This document shows, one piece after another, positions 45,501 to 55,549 of a stretch of DNA of 64,000 nucleotides (the first letter of the stretch is position 1; each line of letters begins with the position of its first letter). Where the stretch lies: NCBI RefSeq assembly GCF_041381155.1, contig NC_091149.1, positions 10,246,609 to 10,310,608 of the forward strand, in the 5' to 3' direction. A program made the position numbers and the translations under genes. The notes beneath the pieces were generated by a model. It did not search any database. It was not told the DNA's origin and saw nothing but the letters and a program-made list of their open reading frames with translations. The DNA comes from Argopecten irradians (Eukaryota; Mollusca; Bivalvia; Pectinida; Pectinidae).

Positions 45501-47283
45501 TTCACAACAGACATATCAATATACATATTGCAATGGAATGTCAATTGATATAGACAATAAGCGAAGTACACGGAGCTTCGTTATTAATTTTTTAAACATT
45601 AAAAATTATTCAAGCATAGACTCATTGGTTGTGTTTGTTTTGCAAAACTATTGATTGATTCTTTTTAGGGTAATTGAATTTCAACCTTATCAAGATATGT
45701 ATCCTTATCATCACTTCGTTTTATAAAGGATATGGCAACATTAGGGGTCACGTTCTGGTGACCTTTGTACTTCAGTTCATGTGTATTTACGCCAGTTTAG
45801 TACATTTCTGAAAACGTCATTTCGTCACAGAATGCCATATAGATGTAGAATTTGTTTTGCTCTTTGGACGAAATGACCACACACAAAAGAATAATTATGA
45901 TAGCTCTTGCTTACTATTTTTTACCGGCAGAAAAAAATCAGAGGTTAGACTACTATTTGATTGGTCAATGTGAAAGGTCATCAAATCGTGACCTCATATG
46001 GGATGTTGTCAAATTAAAGTGAGGATAAGCATCTGCTTTTCAATTGATATATTGAAAGGGAAAGAGAGCTGAGTAAAGCAATGGCAACTCAAGAATAGGT
46101 CTCTCCGTGTTCGCGACCGCCATTGAATAGGAAAACTGCACGCTTTCCCAGAATGAAAAGTAATTGAAAGAACAAGTAACTTTTCATATGTTGTTTTGGA
46201 CACAATTTCAAAATAGGATAATGAAATACAAATTTAAAATGATTAGATCAATTTCAATTCCAGTAATGTATATATGATTATATAGGCAACTGCTTATTAA
46301 TTCATACTGTCCATTAATTTACTTAATATTTAATATTGCTATATCTATGAATCATATTGCTAGACACAATGAATAACACACGTGACACTCCACTCAATCA
46401 CTGATACGGATACCAGGCAAACCAATCGTTCCACTTCTTGTATACTGAATGTTAAGAACAAAGAGTAGCAAAATTAAATGCGTTCTAACGTCCTCCCTGC
46501 TGAGCACATTACATGGAAGTGACTCATGGACGAGGACGACTGGTACGCTCGTCGTCAGTATAATGTGACCGGGTGGGGTGTGCTGTTAAGTGTCTTCGCT
46601 AGAATGATGAAGTGAGAGCCCTATACATTGAGCAAGATTTAAATTATGGCTAGACGGCACATCGCAAATATACCATTGTATCCGAACATAAAATAAACGA
46701 ACCGACCACTAAGGATAAATTGTCAGATCCTGTAGGAAGTGGAATCAAACAAGTTGCTTTTATATATCCGACGATCTGCTTAAAATACAGATTCTTTTTA
46801 TCACTACCTTTGATACGAGGTGTTGACTACATCCCATTAAGGGGTCAAGTCCTGGAGACCTTTGGAAATGGCCAATCAAATTACTGCCTGCAGAATCTTG
46901 AATGTGAATTTCAGGTGACGAAATCGTTTGAAAAATCTGTCAGAATTATTCTCGTGTATGTGGTCACCTCACCAAAATAGCACAACAAAGCTAATTGTAT
47001 AAATATACTGAGACGAAATGGCGTTTTACATTGATGAAGTAAGGTGTAGAAAATGCATTTGATCTGAAATACAGGTGGTATAAAGGTCATCCGAACATGA
47101 CCCCTTATGGGATGTTGTCAGATCCTCTAAAGAACGGAGTGGTTTTAAGGAACTTTATTTAAATCTGATTGCCATATCAGAGTGATTTTGTCGGGAAATA
47201 GCATGATAAATTTTCTTACCATTACCAGCAGATACCACCACGCAAATCCACAGTACGCATGCGCAGAGGGGGATGGAATTCAT
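33419..47283 (-). CDS. small cysteine-rich secreted protein, gene 2 of a three-gene family (3 coding exons, 142 aa)
   Basis: Coding exons are 47283-47220 (64 nt), 43989-43774 (216 nt) and 33567-33419 (149 nt). They join in frame with phase-1 junctions to give 142 residues, exactly as long as gene 1. The signal peptide is MNSIPLCACVLWICVVVSAG, followed by an NGS sequon. The cysteine module reads GDCVRVCHP, RHCIFDNECVYCKYFSCP and TLDRNCMTC. The last exon reads GTCVYAGKTYKRTDRF, DDINECSCQNYGKVRC and RRFCGV-stop. Intron 2 is 10.2 kb and carries a 28-bp minisatellite and an antisense LINE fragment. The exon 2 to exon 3 link rests on phase, matching paralogue structure and the absence of another candidate between them. 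A distant exon belonging to a fourth gene cannot be excluded. Confidence 0.75.
33637..33855 (-). repeat. SINE-like copy 3, diverged
   Basis: Read on the minus strand it has GGTGATTAAGCCACTAGCAT, CCGGCCTGGGTTCTGTTAC (a damaged B box) and GTTGGTTTTCTTCGGGTAGT, which parallels the SINE core TTTTTCTCCGGGTACTCCGG. A dispersed-repeat fragment follows to the right (33850-33990, GTATACTCGTGTTTTGT to ATACGCCGCCAAAGAACAC). Confidence 0.5.
33991..35261 (-). other. part of intron 2 of cysteine-rich gene 2, no recognised feature
   Basis: AT-rich with no exon or inverted repeat found. Short plus-strand frames at 34939-35365 are unsupported. Confidence 0.4.
35262..35575. repeat. degenerate T-rich minisatellite (about 23-bp unit)
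   Basis: About 13 imperfect repeats of a unit such as TAGTTTATTTATCTGTTTAT plus three bases, with frequent substitutions and length changes. It lies in intron 2 of cysteine-rich gene 2. Confidence 0.7.
35576..37339. other. intronic DNA with dispersed-repeat fragments
   Basis: Tail-side fragments of the dispersed repeat lie at 35842-35935 (CAGTCATTTTAGGACGGCCT) and 36290-36400 (ATGGACGGCCTCCAATATAT, then GGCTGTGGTATATTCGTGTT). No gene is seen. Confidence 0.5.
37340..39775 (+). mobile_element. 5'-truncated LINE fragment (RT C-terminus and 3' UTR)
   Basis: The RT active-site motif LFADDFSLYAIVD is at 37378-37416. It is followed by remnants of the usual C-terminal region: WLVKFHPKK, FFSHDGTWTDQVHYMIKKAS, KLSILRKFKVNIDGKS, LEYTDIVWNN, QLGAARLNTGG, ENLYRESWLDSL, YHARLRMICS and HFLLYCTSHSDIR. 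Stops and frame changes interrupt it, so it is dead. It retains less than half of an RT reading frame and no endonuclease. The tail ends at AATAAAATATGGTTTTAACT near 39750-39770. It lies antisense within intron 2 of cysteine-rich gene 2. The clade (Jockey/CR1-like) is a guess from motif style. Confidence 0.75.
38600..39554 (+). repeat. 86-bp minisatellite in the LINE 3' UTR, 11 copies
   Basis: The unit carries TTTAATTCATAATTTAATCC, ATCCTACTGGCACTGTCTCC, CACTTTCTCCTCATCCTCAT and ATCCTACCAACCTCCCCC. Eleven starts of AATTCATAATTTAA between 38616 and 39479 give a mean period of 86.3 bp. Length varies only in the C-run. The last copy is the most diverged, as expected at an array edge. It sits between the LINE's last coding remnant and its polyadenylation region. 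Confidence 0.85.
39776..40423. other. intronic DNA between the LINE and the 28-bp minisatellite
   Basis: A degraded dispersed-repeat copy runs through 40090-40375: TTCGGTATATTTGTGTTGTG appears, with the TGTGATAGTGTG block repeated, then CGCAGCCTCCGAAAACATAC and TGGGAGGCTGTCATCAATAG. No exon is seen. Confidence 0.5.
40424..43625 (+). repeat. 28-bp minisatellite, about 114 units, in intron 2 of cysteine-rich gene 2
   Basis: The basic unit is CTTTGTCATCTCCAATTTGT plus GTGTTTGT. A second unit type has TTTTTGTTTCTG in place of TTTGTGTGTTTG, and occasional 25-, 27-, 29- or 30-bp units occur. Because 28 leaves remainder 1 on division by 3 and no frame of the unit holds a stop, all three forward frames stay open for about 3.2 kb. 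Each reads the same cycle of 28 residues at a different offset (for example SLSSPICVFVFVISNLCVCL). Unit-length changes do not close the frame. I regard it as non-coding. On the gene's own strand it is purine-rich (GGAGATGACAAAGACAAAC). It ends 149 bp from exon 2 of gene 2. Confidence 0.95.
43774..43989 (-). CDS. middle (cysteine-rich) exon of gene 2
   Basis: The acceptor is TTCTTTCCCAG and the donor CCCAG/GTAAGTTG. It is 216 nt, phase 1 in and out, so the exon is symmetric and could be skipped or duplicated without changing frame. Nine cysteines align with the equivalent exons of genes 1 and 3. Confidence 0.8.
44205..44420. mobile_element. degenerate copy of the 57.8-kb palindromic MITE
   Basis: Blocks AATTTACTTTATCCATCCAT, AAAGAGTCCCAAAATGAATT, GAAGAGATTATCTACAATAG and GGAAATATAACACAAAAGTC match 57788-58090 in the same order. 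The perfect palindromic centre of the other copy is reduced here to ATAAACCACGAATCTATTCA. Confidence 0.65.
44857..45243. mobile_element. MITE, GGATCTGACAACATCCC family (387 bp)
   Basis: The left end is CAATCTGATTAAATACATAT, and the right end carries AACTGTATTTTAATCAGATT. GTTGTT flanks both sides as a possible partial target duplication. The interior has GTGTACGTAGTCATCTCACC and GGACGAAATGGAG, as in sister copies. Confidence 0.7.
45670..46015. mobile_element. MITE, GGATCTGACAACATCCC family, diverged copy
   Basis: The ends are recognisable as CCTTATCATCACTTCGTTTT with AACATTAGGGGTCACG at the left, and CCTCATATGGGATGTTGTCA at the right. The middle is rearranged: the GACGAAATGACC block and a CGTCATTTCGTC block both appear. 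Confidence 0.5.
46769..47172. mobile_element. MITE, GGATCTGACAACATCCC family
   Basis: Left: CGATCTGCTTAAAATACAGA, then CTACATCCCATTAAGGGGTC. Right: GGGATGTTGTCAGATCCTCT, then ACTTTATTTAAATCTGATTG. The interior keeps GTGTATGTGGTCACCTCACC. Its right end lies about 48 bp from the coding signal-peptide exon of gene 2. Confidence 0.7.
47220..47283 (-). CDS. signal-peptide exon of cysteine-rich gene 2
   Basis: It starts at ATG 47283, preceded on the minus strand by an acceptor with a pyrimidine tract (TTACTTTTGTTTTGCAG, exon from about 47306). So the ATG lies in an internal exon and a non-coding first exon must exist upstream. The donor is GGTAATG/GTAAGAAA. It encodes a hydrophobic leader rich in Val and Cys. 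Confidence 0.78.
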
Positions 47284-48019
47284 GCTGCAATACATGCCCT
47301 ATGGACTGCAAAACAAAAGTAAATTTATTTCAGATTATGATATATACTACCATCTTATGATTATCTAATATCCGTGCTCATGTCATATGATATTTATAAA
47401 ACGAGATTTTAGGATTTTGTTTTGTTTGTTTGCTTGTTTTTTCTTCTTCTTTTTTGCGAGACATTTCATTTCAAGATGAGTTGTTTCATCTCAAATTATA
47501 TGAATACGAATTTAGATACCTCTATCACATAATTACAACAACTTACTAAATATCTAATTATATAAATATCTTATTGATCTCAAAATTATTTTCAAACATT
47601 TATCGAAGGAAGTATCTACCGAATCCTGAGATAATATCATTGTTAACTTACGTTTAATTATGACGTCACAATACATTTCCAGCCAATGCAAAACGCTTCA
47701 GATTATATTAAATATGCAAAAATATTACATTGGTTAAATCATTGGATAAATAATGTGACAAATTGGTGTAAGGCACGCAATGAAGTGTTTGAATAAAGGT
47801 TTTAGAAAGCGTTGCAACATTTGATTATCATGACCTGAAAAAAAAACACAAAATAAAGGCTCAAAAGAAATCAATTACACATTGATAATTGAAACGGGAG
47901 CAAAACAGACTAAATTTATACTAATATATACATACTCGTTAATTTGATTAAATAGGTATGTCCATGATACATTTATCAATCTGCGTTTCTGTGTAAGGTG
48001 CAATTGTTTATTGTTAACA

Positions 48020-48505
48020 CTTCCCTAAACCGATCGTGGTAGGTGTATAGCATTTTGGCCGGTTTTGAGAAGTGAACCCAATATCGACCATTACACTCCG
48101 AATAATGTTGTTCAAAACTCTCTATTTTTACATTATATTATACAACATGTTAATTAGTGTGCATTTTAATGACCGATATTATTGTTTATGTGAATATAAT
48201 GCCAAAAGAGTGTAACCTGTAGAGTGTGGTCGAGCCAAATTCTTCGAATTAAACAGGCAGGATCTTCGTGTTAACGAGAGTAAACTGTATTACGTCAGAA
48301 ACAAATGCATGTCTCTATGACCGATCATAGTTGGGTGTTTTTGAGAAGTGAACCCAATATCGACCATTACACTCCGGATATTGTACATGTGTGATTAGTA
48401 TGCGATATTATTGTTAATATGGGTTGTCACAAAAGAGTGTGAACTGTAAAATGTTGTTGGGACCAGTCCAACTCTTCGAATTAAACAAACAGGATCTTTA
48501 TGTAT
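48020..48505. repeat. direct duplication, period 276 bp
   Basis: GAGAAGTGAACCCAATATCG, then ACCATTACACTCCG, begins at 48067 and again at 48343. Later blocks AAAAGAGTGTAACCTGTAGA and CTCTTCGAATTAAACAAACA-type recur in the same order. The copies differ at many sites, so it is not recent. Confidence 0.75.
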
Positions 48506-48650
48506 TACGTTTCGGTTTTAAATTAAAAACTATATCGTCATCTGTAAAACATGTATTACTAATCAGGATTTCCTCATGCCCAAAATCAAGATATGATAGC
48601 TATTAAAGTATTTTTTTTTTCAGTTTAAAACGATATAAAAAATTGGCATA

Positions 48651-48790
48651 TACAGTTAAACCTCTTTAACTCGAGGCTCATATAGAATTTGTTTAAGTCT
48701 AAGTTTTTGTTGGAACAGTGAAACTCTAACTTTATATCGAAACTCATTTAACTCGAATTACTTGAAAAGCGTTACCATGGTCCGCCTATA
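48651..48790 (+). mobile_element. pogo/Tigger-like transposon end (fragment)
   Basis: The start ACAGTTAAACCTCTTTAACT, then CGAGG, is close to the known style of pogo/Tigger terminal repeats and is followed by related sub-repeats (CATTTAACTCGAATTA). No opposite end was found, so only one end seems to remain. Confidence 0.4.
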
Positions 48791-49152
48791 ATAAAGATTT
48801 TAAAATATATCAAATGAAACACAAGAAAATTCCTTCGGAGCAATCTTCCTTCACGTATATATATATATTTTTAAATTTTAAAATGCACTGGATGAAAGGT
48901 TGAGAAGTCATGACATGCTAAATTACACACAACTATATCAAATTGAAAATGAAAAATATATAAGTGCATTGTACTTGTTTCTGAATCCAACATCTAGTAA
49001 CATGTATATTGTTCTGAATCCTTATTGAATAAAATATTGCTTAAACCAAATTTAAAAAAAAATGTGAAAAATATAAATATATAGTAACTACTTATAATAT
49101 TAAATATTTCAGTAAAGGTTAACATAAGAGAAGTGAAATGCATGCTACCCAC

Positions 49153-49236
49153 CTTGGAGAATGGAATCCGATGGGAAGGGTTTCGACTTTCTCGATTGCT
49201 ACACGGATCGACACATTATATATATACCGATTGGCG
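49153..49236 (-). promoter_or_regulatory. candidate promoter and non-coding first exon of cysteine-rich gene 2
   Basis: On the minus strand a CCAAT motif (complement at 49230-49235) and a TATATATA box (49217-49226) precede about 40 bases, which end in a donor TCTCCAAG/GTGGGT at 49153. A start near 49190 would give a short untranslated exon that could splice to the acceptor at about 47307. The spacing is reasonable, but (TA)n runs are common in AT-rich DNA. Confidence 0.35.
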
Positions 49237-49796
49237 ATACAGGTGAAATTGTGACCTTATGTTAATCAGTCTTTATGATAATTTGTAAATACAGGTGAAA
49301 AATAAGTTATAATTAGACTGTACATCGTTTAGTTAGCGGATCATCTGTCTGTCTGTCAAGTGTGCGGATGTTATACGTGAAGATATCAGACACTTTTATA
49401 TCTCTGTACCGTCCATGGAGGCATGTGTCGTCTCATGTATGATTTTTACAGTTAAACTGGTAAACACAATATGTTGATAATTCGTATTGCAACCACGCAT
49501 ATAACTTGTGAATTTATTTTTTAGAAAATTGAGAAGAATGGGTAGTTTTTATGTGGTTGATTTGCTGAAAAATTAGTTTACGCATAATCAGACTCCATTT
49601 GGAACAAGGAAATTGACATTTATCAATGTCGGAGTGACAGAAACAGTCTCCGTGGGCACGCGAGCTCAGACTATTTGACGTTTGTAATGTGTTCTATGCA
49701 ATGATATACAACTTCTTGTGAATCAGTATTTATAACAGTCACGCAGGGTCTGATGACTGCCCACACCTGTTACACAGATAAACAATAAAACATTGA

Positions 49797-50175
49797 GGTC
49801 ACTAATTTTTACTTCATCGGGGTTTGAAAGAAATTTTGGTTTGAAAACTGTGCAGCGGATTCTCCAAAAAAATTGGGAACAAAATTTATATAAAATATAT
49901 ATTATGTATCACCCCATGAAGTTAAAAAAAAAGTAACATCAATGCTTTATGAATTGAAATTTTTCTGACTACCTGATAACATAAAATACGTTTAACTGTA
50001 CGATTTCATTTTTTTTCGATGATTATTTTTACTAAATCAATACGTAACGTCGACGTCTCTATTGTGACGTCATAATAAAGTCTGTTTCTTCGCGCCATTC
50101 TGGAATTTTTTGTTCATAGCAGTATGAAGACAAACAATTTGCCAATCAGATTTAGTATGAAAACAAATAAAAATT
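49797..50175. mobile_element. palindrome-bearing MITE-like repeat, copy 2
   Basis: It is homologous to 5199-5575: ACTTCATCGGGGTTTGAAAG, GCAGCGGATTCTCC, ATCAATACGTAACG, CTCTATTGTGACGTCATAAT and TTCGCGCCATTCTGGA. The palindrome is more decayed than in copy 1. Confidence 0.65.
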
Positions 50176-50800
50176 ATATATTGTTGTATGAATTAAACTT
50201 ATATAATACGTATATTTGCGGTCAATTTCCGTTCTCCGAAAAAGATGCATTCATACTTCTGGATTGTATCAATTATGAGCATGAATTAATAGGAAGGTAA
50301 AGTTACTTCATAGTAATTAACTCTATGATTAATTAATGTGTATTAATGGATTTGACACTCGTGTCAAATCAGTAAACAATGTTGTATAGCTTAAACTTAA
50401 AGACTTCCTCCTGGGAAGTTTCGCTCATTTTCCGTTCTCCGCAAACACGTGTCACCTTTTTTTTAATTAATGGATTGTATAATTTACGATCATGTGTTAA
50501 TTGGAACCTTTGTTAAGAAAATTTTAAGTATAAATAATAAACTCATTTATTATTTGATTTGTATATTAATTTTTTTAGAAATAATATTTAGAAACCCATT
50601 TTTAATATATAGTGATAACTGGAAACCTTTTTGACTTATATGTTGTAAAATATACAAATCTTTAAGGAAATAGCGAAATTGATGTTGAACATATTTTGTA
50701 AAGCATAATAAAGGATGAAATAACTTGATTACCATCGTGTGTCATTGGACTTTATAGTATAGCAAAGAGAGAGAAAAAAAACACTTTTTTTTCAAACTAT

Positions 50801-51115
50801 ATCTAAAGATGCTGACAAATGGTATTTTTCATATATCAAAACAGGAGCATTCGAATCATTTTTTCTTCAGCTGAAAAAGTTCTCTGCTTAACACCAATAC
50901 CACCATTGAAAAGTTTAAAATTCTTATTTTACTTCAAGATAAAAATATCAAAAATGTTTAATTACGACCCAGAAAAGTCCATTACAATATGCCCTGTATG
51001 GAATGAAGTACTGATTGCACATCCAAAAAGCAAACAAAGTTATTCCATTATATATTTTTGTGATATTTAGCCATACATTTACATGAGTAAACACCAATTA
51101 TTGTTCAAATTTTGG
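50801..51115. mobile_element. AGATGCTCCACC-family MITE, copy 4 (truncated)
   Basis: It starts CTAAAGATGCTGACAAATGG, lacking the CCACCGC of the terminal repeat, and follows the family to CACCAATTATTGTTCAAATT. The right terminal repeat is missing. Nearby, at 50348-50369, is a 10-bp-arm palindrome (GATTTGACAC and its complement). Confidence 0.65.
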
Positions 51116-52400
51116 AGGATAATTGTTGAAATTTTCTAACGTATGCTTGAATCCCGATTTTTCTCTTAACATTCAACAAATAGATGCCTTTAGTTTTAAT
51201 TTCATAATTTGTTTACTTGTCAGCAATACGTATATTTATTAATAGAGAGCTTTGAAACATCCCCGGTCCAGCCCTGTTTTTTCAGCAGATTCGAGTTCCC
51301 AAAATGGTACTCCTTCTTTTGATTTCATTAATAAACGTCTAGCCATGCTAAAAATGTTTAGATTCATTTAAGGAAAGTTCAAATATTTTTTTCATCTAAG
51401 TCAAAAATAATCCCATTCTGCAATTGTTTTCATCGTTTTGAAATACATGGTGTTTTAAGGATTGGCGCATGAAGTCGTCTCGAGGATTTTTTCCACAATT
51501 TCGTTATTTTCATATTTAAATATAAATGATAAGCAACAAGAAACAGTATGACATAAAAAAAATGTCACAGTCACTAATAAGCACCTTTATTTTATTAAGG
51601 ACAATTATTGTCAGTTTTAGATGATTTTAAACTGAAAATTCTGCTTCATATATATCAGAGTGTACCATTTTCGGTAGCGTTCCAATTTGGATAGCGTCAT
51701 GTTAGTCTATAAACAGTAACATTAACCTTTTTTTATCTATAACCTTTCCATTGGAGCAAAACTCTAAAATATGAAAGAAGGATGTGGCGTAAAGAGGATA
51801 TGGTGGGTTTTTTCTCTATCAAAAAAAGGAGCAGATTAATTTTGGATTCAAAAGAAGTATAATGTGACGGTTTGGGTGTGTTCTTCGGTGACTCTTGTAG
51901 TATGCTTCAGTGGGATTGTACTATACTATTCACTAATATCTCACGGTTTAGACTGGTAGAACTGGAATAATGTATCAACTGCAGCCCGTCTGGCATTCTT
52001 GAACGTTTTCCATAAATTGAAGTTTGCAGTTGTCACCGTTGATCACAGTAAACTTGCTGCCTTCCGCCATAAATGTTGCTGACTATAATATTGACGTCAC
52101 AATAGATTATCCCGACGTCATTGAATGAGGGGAAACTCCTGTTACGCTATATTTGGGTACGACTTGACGTCAAAAGTGATTATGACGTCACATTTCAAGG
52201 GAGTTTTCCTCGATCTATTTTTGACACAGGTTATTGGACTCGCGAGAGGCATCTGGAATGAGTCCAGTAACCTCGCGTGCTTTTTGCCGCCGATTTCGGG
52301 GTTGATATCGCAGTTGATGAATACTTCTGAGAAACTTATTGGCCAATCAAAATACAGCAAAAGCACCAGTCATATTATAAAACCAATATCTCAATGACAA
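51116..52400. other. non-genic stretch with a TGACGTCA cluster
   Basis: A dispersed-repeat fragment is at 51860-51930 (AGTATAATGTGACGGTTTGG). CRE-type TGACGTCA motifs occur at 52092, 52165 and 52183, with a one-mismatch copy (CGACGTCA) at 52113. A hairpin (GTTATTGGACTC and GAGTCCAGTAAC) lies near 52231-52275. No exon is supported. Confidence 0.45.
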
Positions 52401-52419
52401 CACCAACATATCACAGACG

Positions 52420-52775
52420 TATTAAACATACAGTTATTCATACAAACACATTGCAAACAGAGAAGGCCGACATTACCTGACTGCTAATAGGACGTAAATA
52501 AAATTTACCATCATTGCAATACAATTGTACTAATGCCCTCCTTATAGTAAAGAGACACAGGATGAATATACCACAGCTTTCCAAAATATACAAACATTCA
52601 CAATAACACATTGCATACAGAAGAGGCCGTCATTAGATGTCTGTGAATAAGAAGTAAATAAAATAATCAATTAATAAAGACAGCACAATAGAGACGCTTT
52701 GCGAACATACCACAACTTCATCTCCAGAATATAAAGACATTCACACAAAAACATTGTATAAAGAGACTCGGTCAT
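52420..52775 (+). repeat. three tail fragments of the dispersed repeat in a row
   Basis: Partial units at 52420-52500, 52550-52660 and 52710-52775 each contain a CAAACATTCACA-like block, ACACATTGCATACAGA and an AGGCCGTCATTA-like tail. The third runs directly into the TTAA-flanked MITE at 52779. Confidence 0.55.
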
Positions 52776-52778
52776 TAA

Positions 52779-53131
52779 AGATGCTCCACCTCTGTCAAAT
52801 GGTATATTTTCACTATCAAAATAAGCAGCATACGATTTAGTATTTTTCTTCAGTTACAAAAGTTACTTACTTTACACCATTACCACCATTAAAAAGTTTG
52901 AACGTCTAATTTACTTCAAGTTAAAAATATGAATTTTTTTTATTGCATCCCGAAAAAAAATCCGTGGCACATGTCCTATGTAGGATGAGGTACTGATTGC
53001 GCATGTATCAAAGACAAAAAAATTATTTTATATTATTTTTTGTGTTAATTAGACAAATATATACACGATTAAACACCAATTATTGTTCAAATGATGAGTA
53101 TCATTTAAGCTCTGTCGGCGGTGGAGCATCT
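52779..53131. mobile_element. TTAA-flanked MITE, AGATGCTCCACC family, copy 2 (353 bp)
   Basis: AGATGCTCCACC at the left and GGTGGAGCATCT at the right are flanked by TTAA at 52775-52778 and 53132-53135. The interior aligns with copy 1 throughout, including CACCAATTATTGTTCAAATG. Confidence 0.85.
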
Positions 53132-53683
53132 TTAAATGACCAACCAACAGTACCATTGTACTGATGTCCTCTTCCTAGTAGTACACACGTGTTACCAGTG
53201 TTACGTGAAGATATTATACATCAGGTAGCAGTTAAAAGCTTGAAAATTCCCACCTGGGCAGATGTTTCTAACGCAACTGCATAATTACTGTAATGATTCT
53301 TAACATCTAATGAGTATAATGAGAAATTAATGTTAATTATGACATTATTCATTTCTATCGAAGACAGCGGGATAATTTCATTCATAAAATGCCTTCTTAG
53401 GGCGGAAAAATACACACGCTGGCGCCTTAATGAAAGACTCTATCACATAATTAAAATGTTAAAGTTTATCTGTGACTAGTACGTATAACAAGCGAGAGTT
53501 TATGCGTATTTTTCATTTCCGCCATATTGATAATGCATAACCGGAAGTGCATTTCACTTAATACAATGCTGACAGTTTAGTACGTACTCACAGGGTCATA
53601 AGGGTTCAGAAACGTATTGGTTTGATAAGATGTGAGTAAAGGTTGAATGCACACTTTGTATGGATTCCGGTCTATTTATTTCG

Positions 53684-54061
53684 TAGTCCGCTAAAACTGA
53701 CCATAATCGCAGGCTCAAAATTCTGACTGATCGCCTGTTTTATGGTCAGCTACCTACTGCTCTTAAAAAGTCGGGGATTGTAGTACAAATCTGGCGACAG
53801 TGATTATGGGACTTCTGTAGGTTTAATTTGGGTCAGAAAGGTATTGACAGTTAAAAGAAAACGTTTGGCACTCACTTTAATACATGTCACATCCCAATTC
53901 ATCACATTAACGATGCTATGTCCCTAGTTATGTTCGAGACGTCCAAGAATCAGTGTTTCGGATTTGTACTACAATCTTTTTAAGAGCAGTAGGTAGCTGA
54001 CCATAAACAGGCGATCATTCAGAATTTTGAGCCTGCGATTATGGTCAGTTTCAGCGGACTA
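53684..54061. mobile_element. 378-bp inverted-repeat MITE with 9-bp target duplication
   Basis: The flanks are TTTATTTCG at 53675-53683 and 54062-54070. The left arm opens TAGTCCGCTAAAACTGACCA and the complement of the right end is TAGTCCGCTGAAACTGACCA. The arms match with few differences for about 110 bp (CATAATCGCAGGCTCAAAAT, GGTCAGCTACCTACTGCTCT). Long arms and a 9-bp duplication fit a Mutator-type MITE. Confidence 0.88.
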
Positions 54062-54212
54062 TTTATTTCGGTGCGAACCCAAAGCTAAAGCATGCCTCGT
54101 GTAAAGGTTCAAAGTTGGAATTCCAAAATTAAGAATCGTAATTTTTTGTAGGGTTTAAGGAATAATTGGATAAAACAATTGAGTACGACGACGCCGCCAT
54201 ATTGGATAATAC

Positions 54213-54621
54213 CACATGTTTACGACGCGCGCGCAAAAAAAAAAAAAAATAAAAATACTGAAAGGTTGTTTACTTAGCCCTGTATCCATACAGTCGGTCT
54301 GTGCTCATTAGGGAATCGTGACCTGGGGATGTAGCGTGTACTTTTCCGACTAACGATTTTTACACGAATCCTCGTAATTCAACTTTCGATATGAAATAAA
54401 ATTCGCCCATAATCCCATCATATCATATACCATAGTGACCAGTAAGGAATTGTCTTCAATGTAAGCTGAAAAATATTCAGATCGGCTTAATTTTGTGGTG
54501 TTCAGAGCATTTTAAAATTAATTAACCCATTTTCTGGAAATGGGATACAGGGCTAAGTAAACAACCTTTCAGTATTTTTAGTATTTTTTTTTTTTTTGCG
54601 CGCGCGCGTCGTAAACCTGTG
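54213..54621. mobile_element. 409-bp inverted-repeat MITE with 8-bp target duplication
   Basis: The flanks are GATAATAC at 54205-54212 and 54622-54629. The left arm is CACATGTTTACGACGCGCGC, then an A-run and ACTGAAAGGTTGTTTACTTA with GCCCTGTATCC. The right arm is its inverse, ending CGTCGTAAACCTGTG. The 8-bp duplication fits hAT-type transposition. It lies 151 bp from the previous MITE. Confidence 0.88.
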
Positions 54622-55549
54622 GATAATACACGCTTAGAACGTGATTGGTTTGTCGTAATTGTTGCATTATAGCGAACTCGTTTCAATCAAAATGTCCCGC
54701 TCAATGATTTTCTTCTTGATTGCGTAAATGGCAATATAAATGGGATGGAATAAGATGATGTTTTTTGCAAGGGGGGGGGGGGGGGGGGTTGTATTGGTAG
54801 TTTTGTTTCATTTCAAGGGAATCCATTAATTTTAAAGACTTCTGTCTTATGTTTGGAAAGAATAAAGATGTGCCATATCAATCACGATTTTTTCAGAAAT
54901 CATTACAACTTTATCTTATGCTGATTTAAGTAAATATTTTCATTTGATATTTCATGAAAGGGAGTGACAATATTACATGATTTGTCTTGCACTGCACTGT
55001 TCCTCACAATAAATGTTTATTACACGATACCCATTGTTCAGTATTGTCTCTGATATCAAAATATTAAGAGAATTTACATTGAAGGCAATTTTCTTCGTAC
55101 AGTAATGATGATTTAAGACATTCCGTAAAATGAACATTTACCGGTACTAACAGTCTTCTATAAACTCCGTCTCTGACGTTTTGATTAAAAGTTGTGACTC
55201 GGTAGCACTAAACAGCATATTCAAGGACAACGGCTCCTTTCATATCAGTCACATATTAATAGTGGCAATCAAATGCATTTGATGTCATAGACTTAGTGAT
55301 AACCACTACAAGGCATTTATCAATTAATTTGCGTGCCTAATTAAGCTATTTGTAATTGGATTTTTGAAACAAAGTAGTTATTCAATACAGGTATATATAT
55401 ATATATATATAATTTTTCCACGAAATAGTCAGGTGTTATCATTTAATATTTCATAGTGATAATTCATTGTACCTGCAGTTCCTATTTTACGACGTATAAG
55501 GCGAGTAAATTTATCGTTTGTTCTTTTCTGTTTCTAAATGACATTTTTT

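Larger units (their letters stand above)
43990..47219 (-). other. intron 1 of cysteine-rich gene 2, rich in one MITE family
   Basis: Three copies of the GGATCTGACAACATCCC MITE family and a relic of the 57.8-kb palindromic repeat family (44205-44420) lie here. A dispersed-repeat fragment with two opposed halves is at 46395-46610. No further exon was found. Confidence 0.6.
47284..49152 (-). other. 5' UTR intron of cysteine-rich gene 2 (inferred)
   Basis: It contains a direct duplication at 48020-48505 and a pogo/Tigger-like end at 48651. The rest is AT-rich. It is called an intron only because of the acceptor before 47306 and the proposed first exon at 49153-49190. Confidence 0.4.

Noticed and set aside
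51999-52400. Gene suggested by overlapping frames on both strands near 52125-52397
   Set aside because: Both strands are open over a GC-balanced, inverted-repeat-containing stretch. There is no signal peptide, domain or splice-site support, and the motif cluster suggests regulatory or repeat DNA instead.
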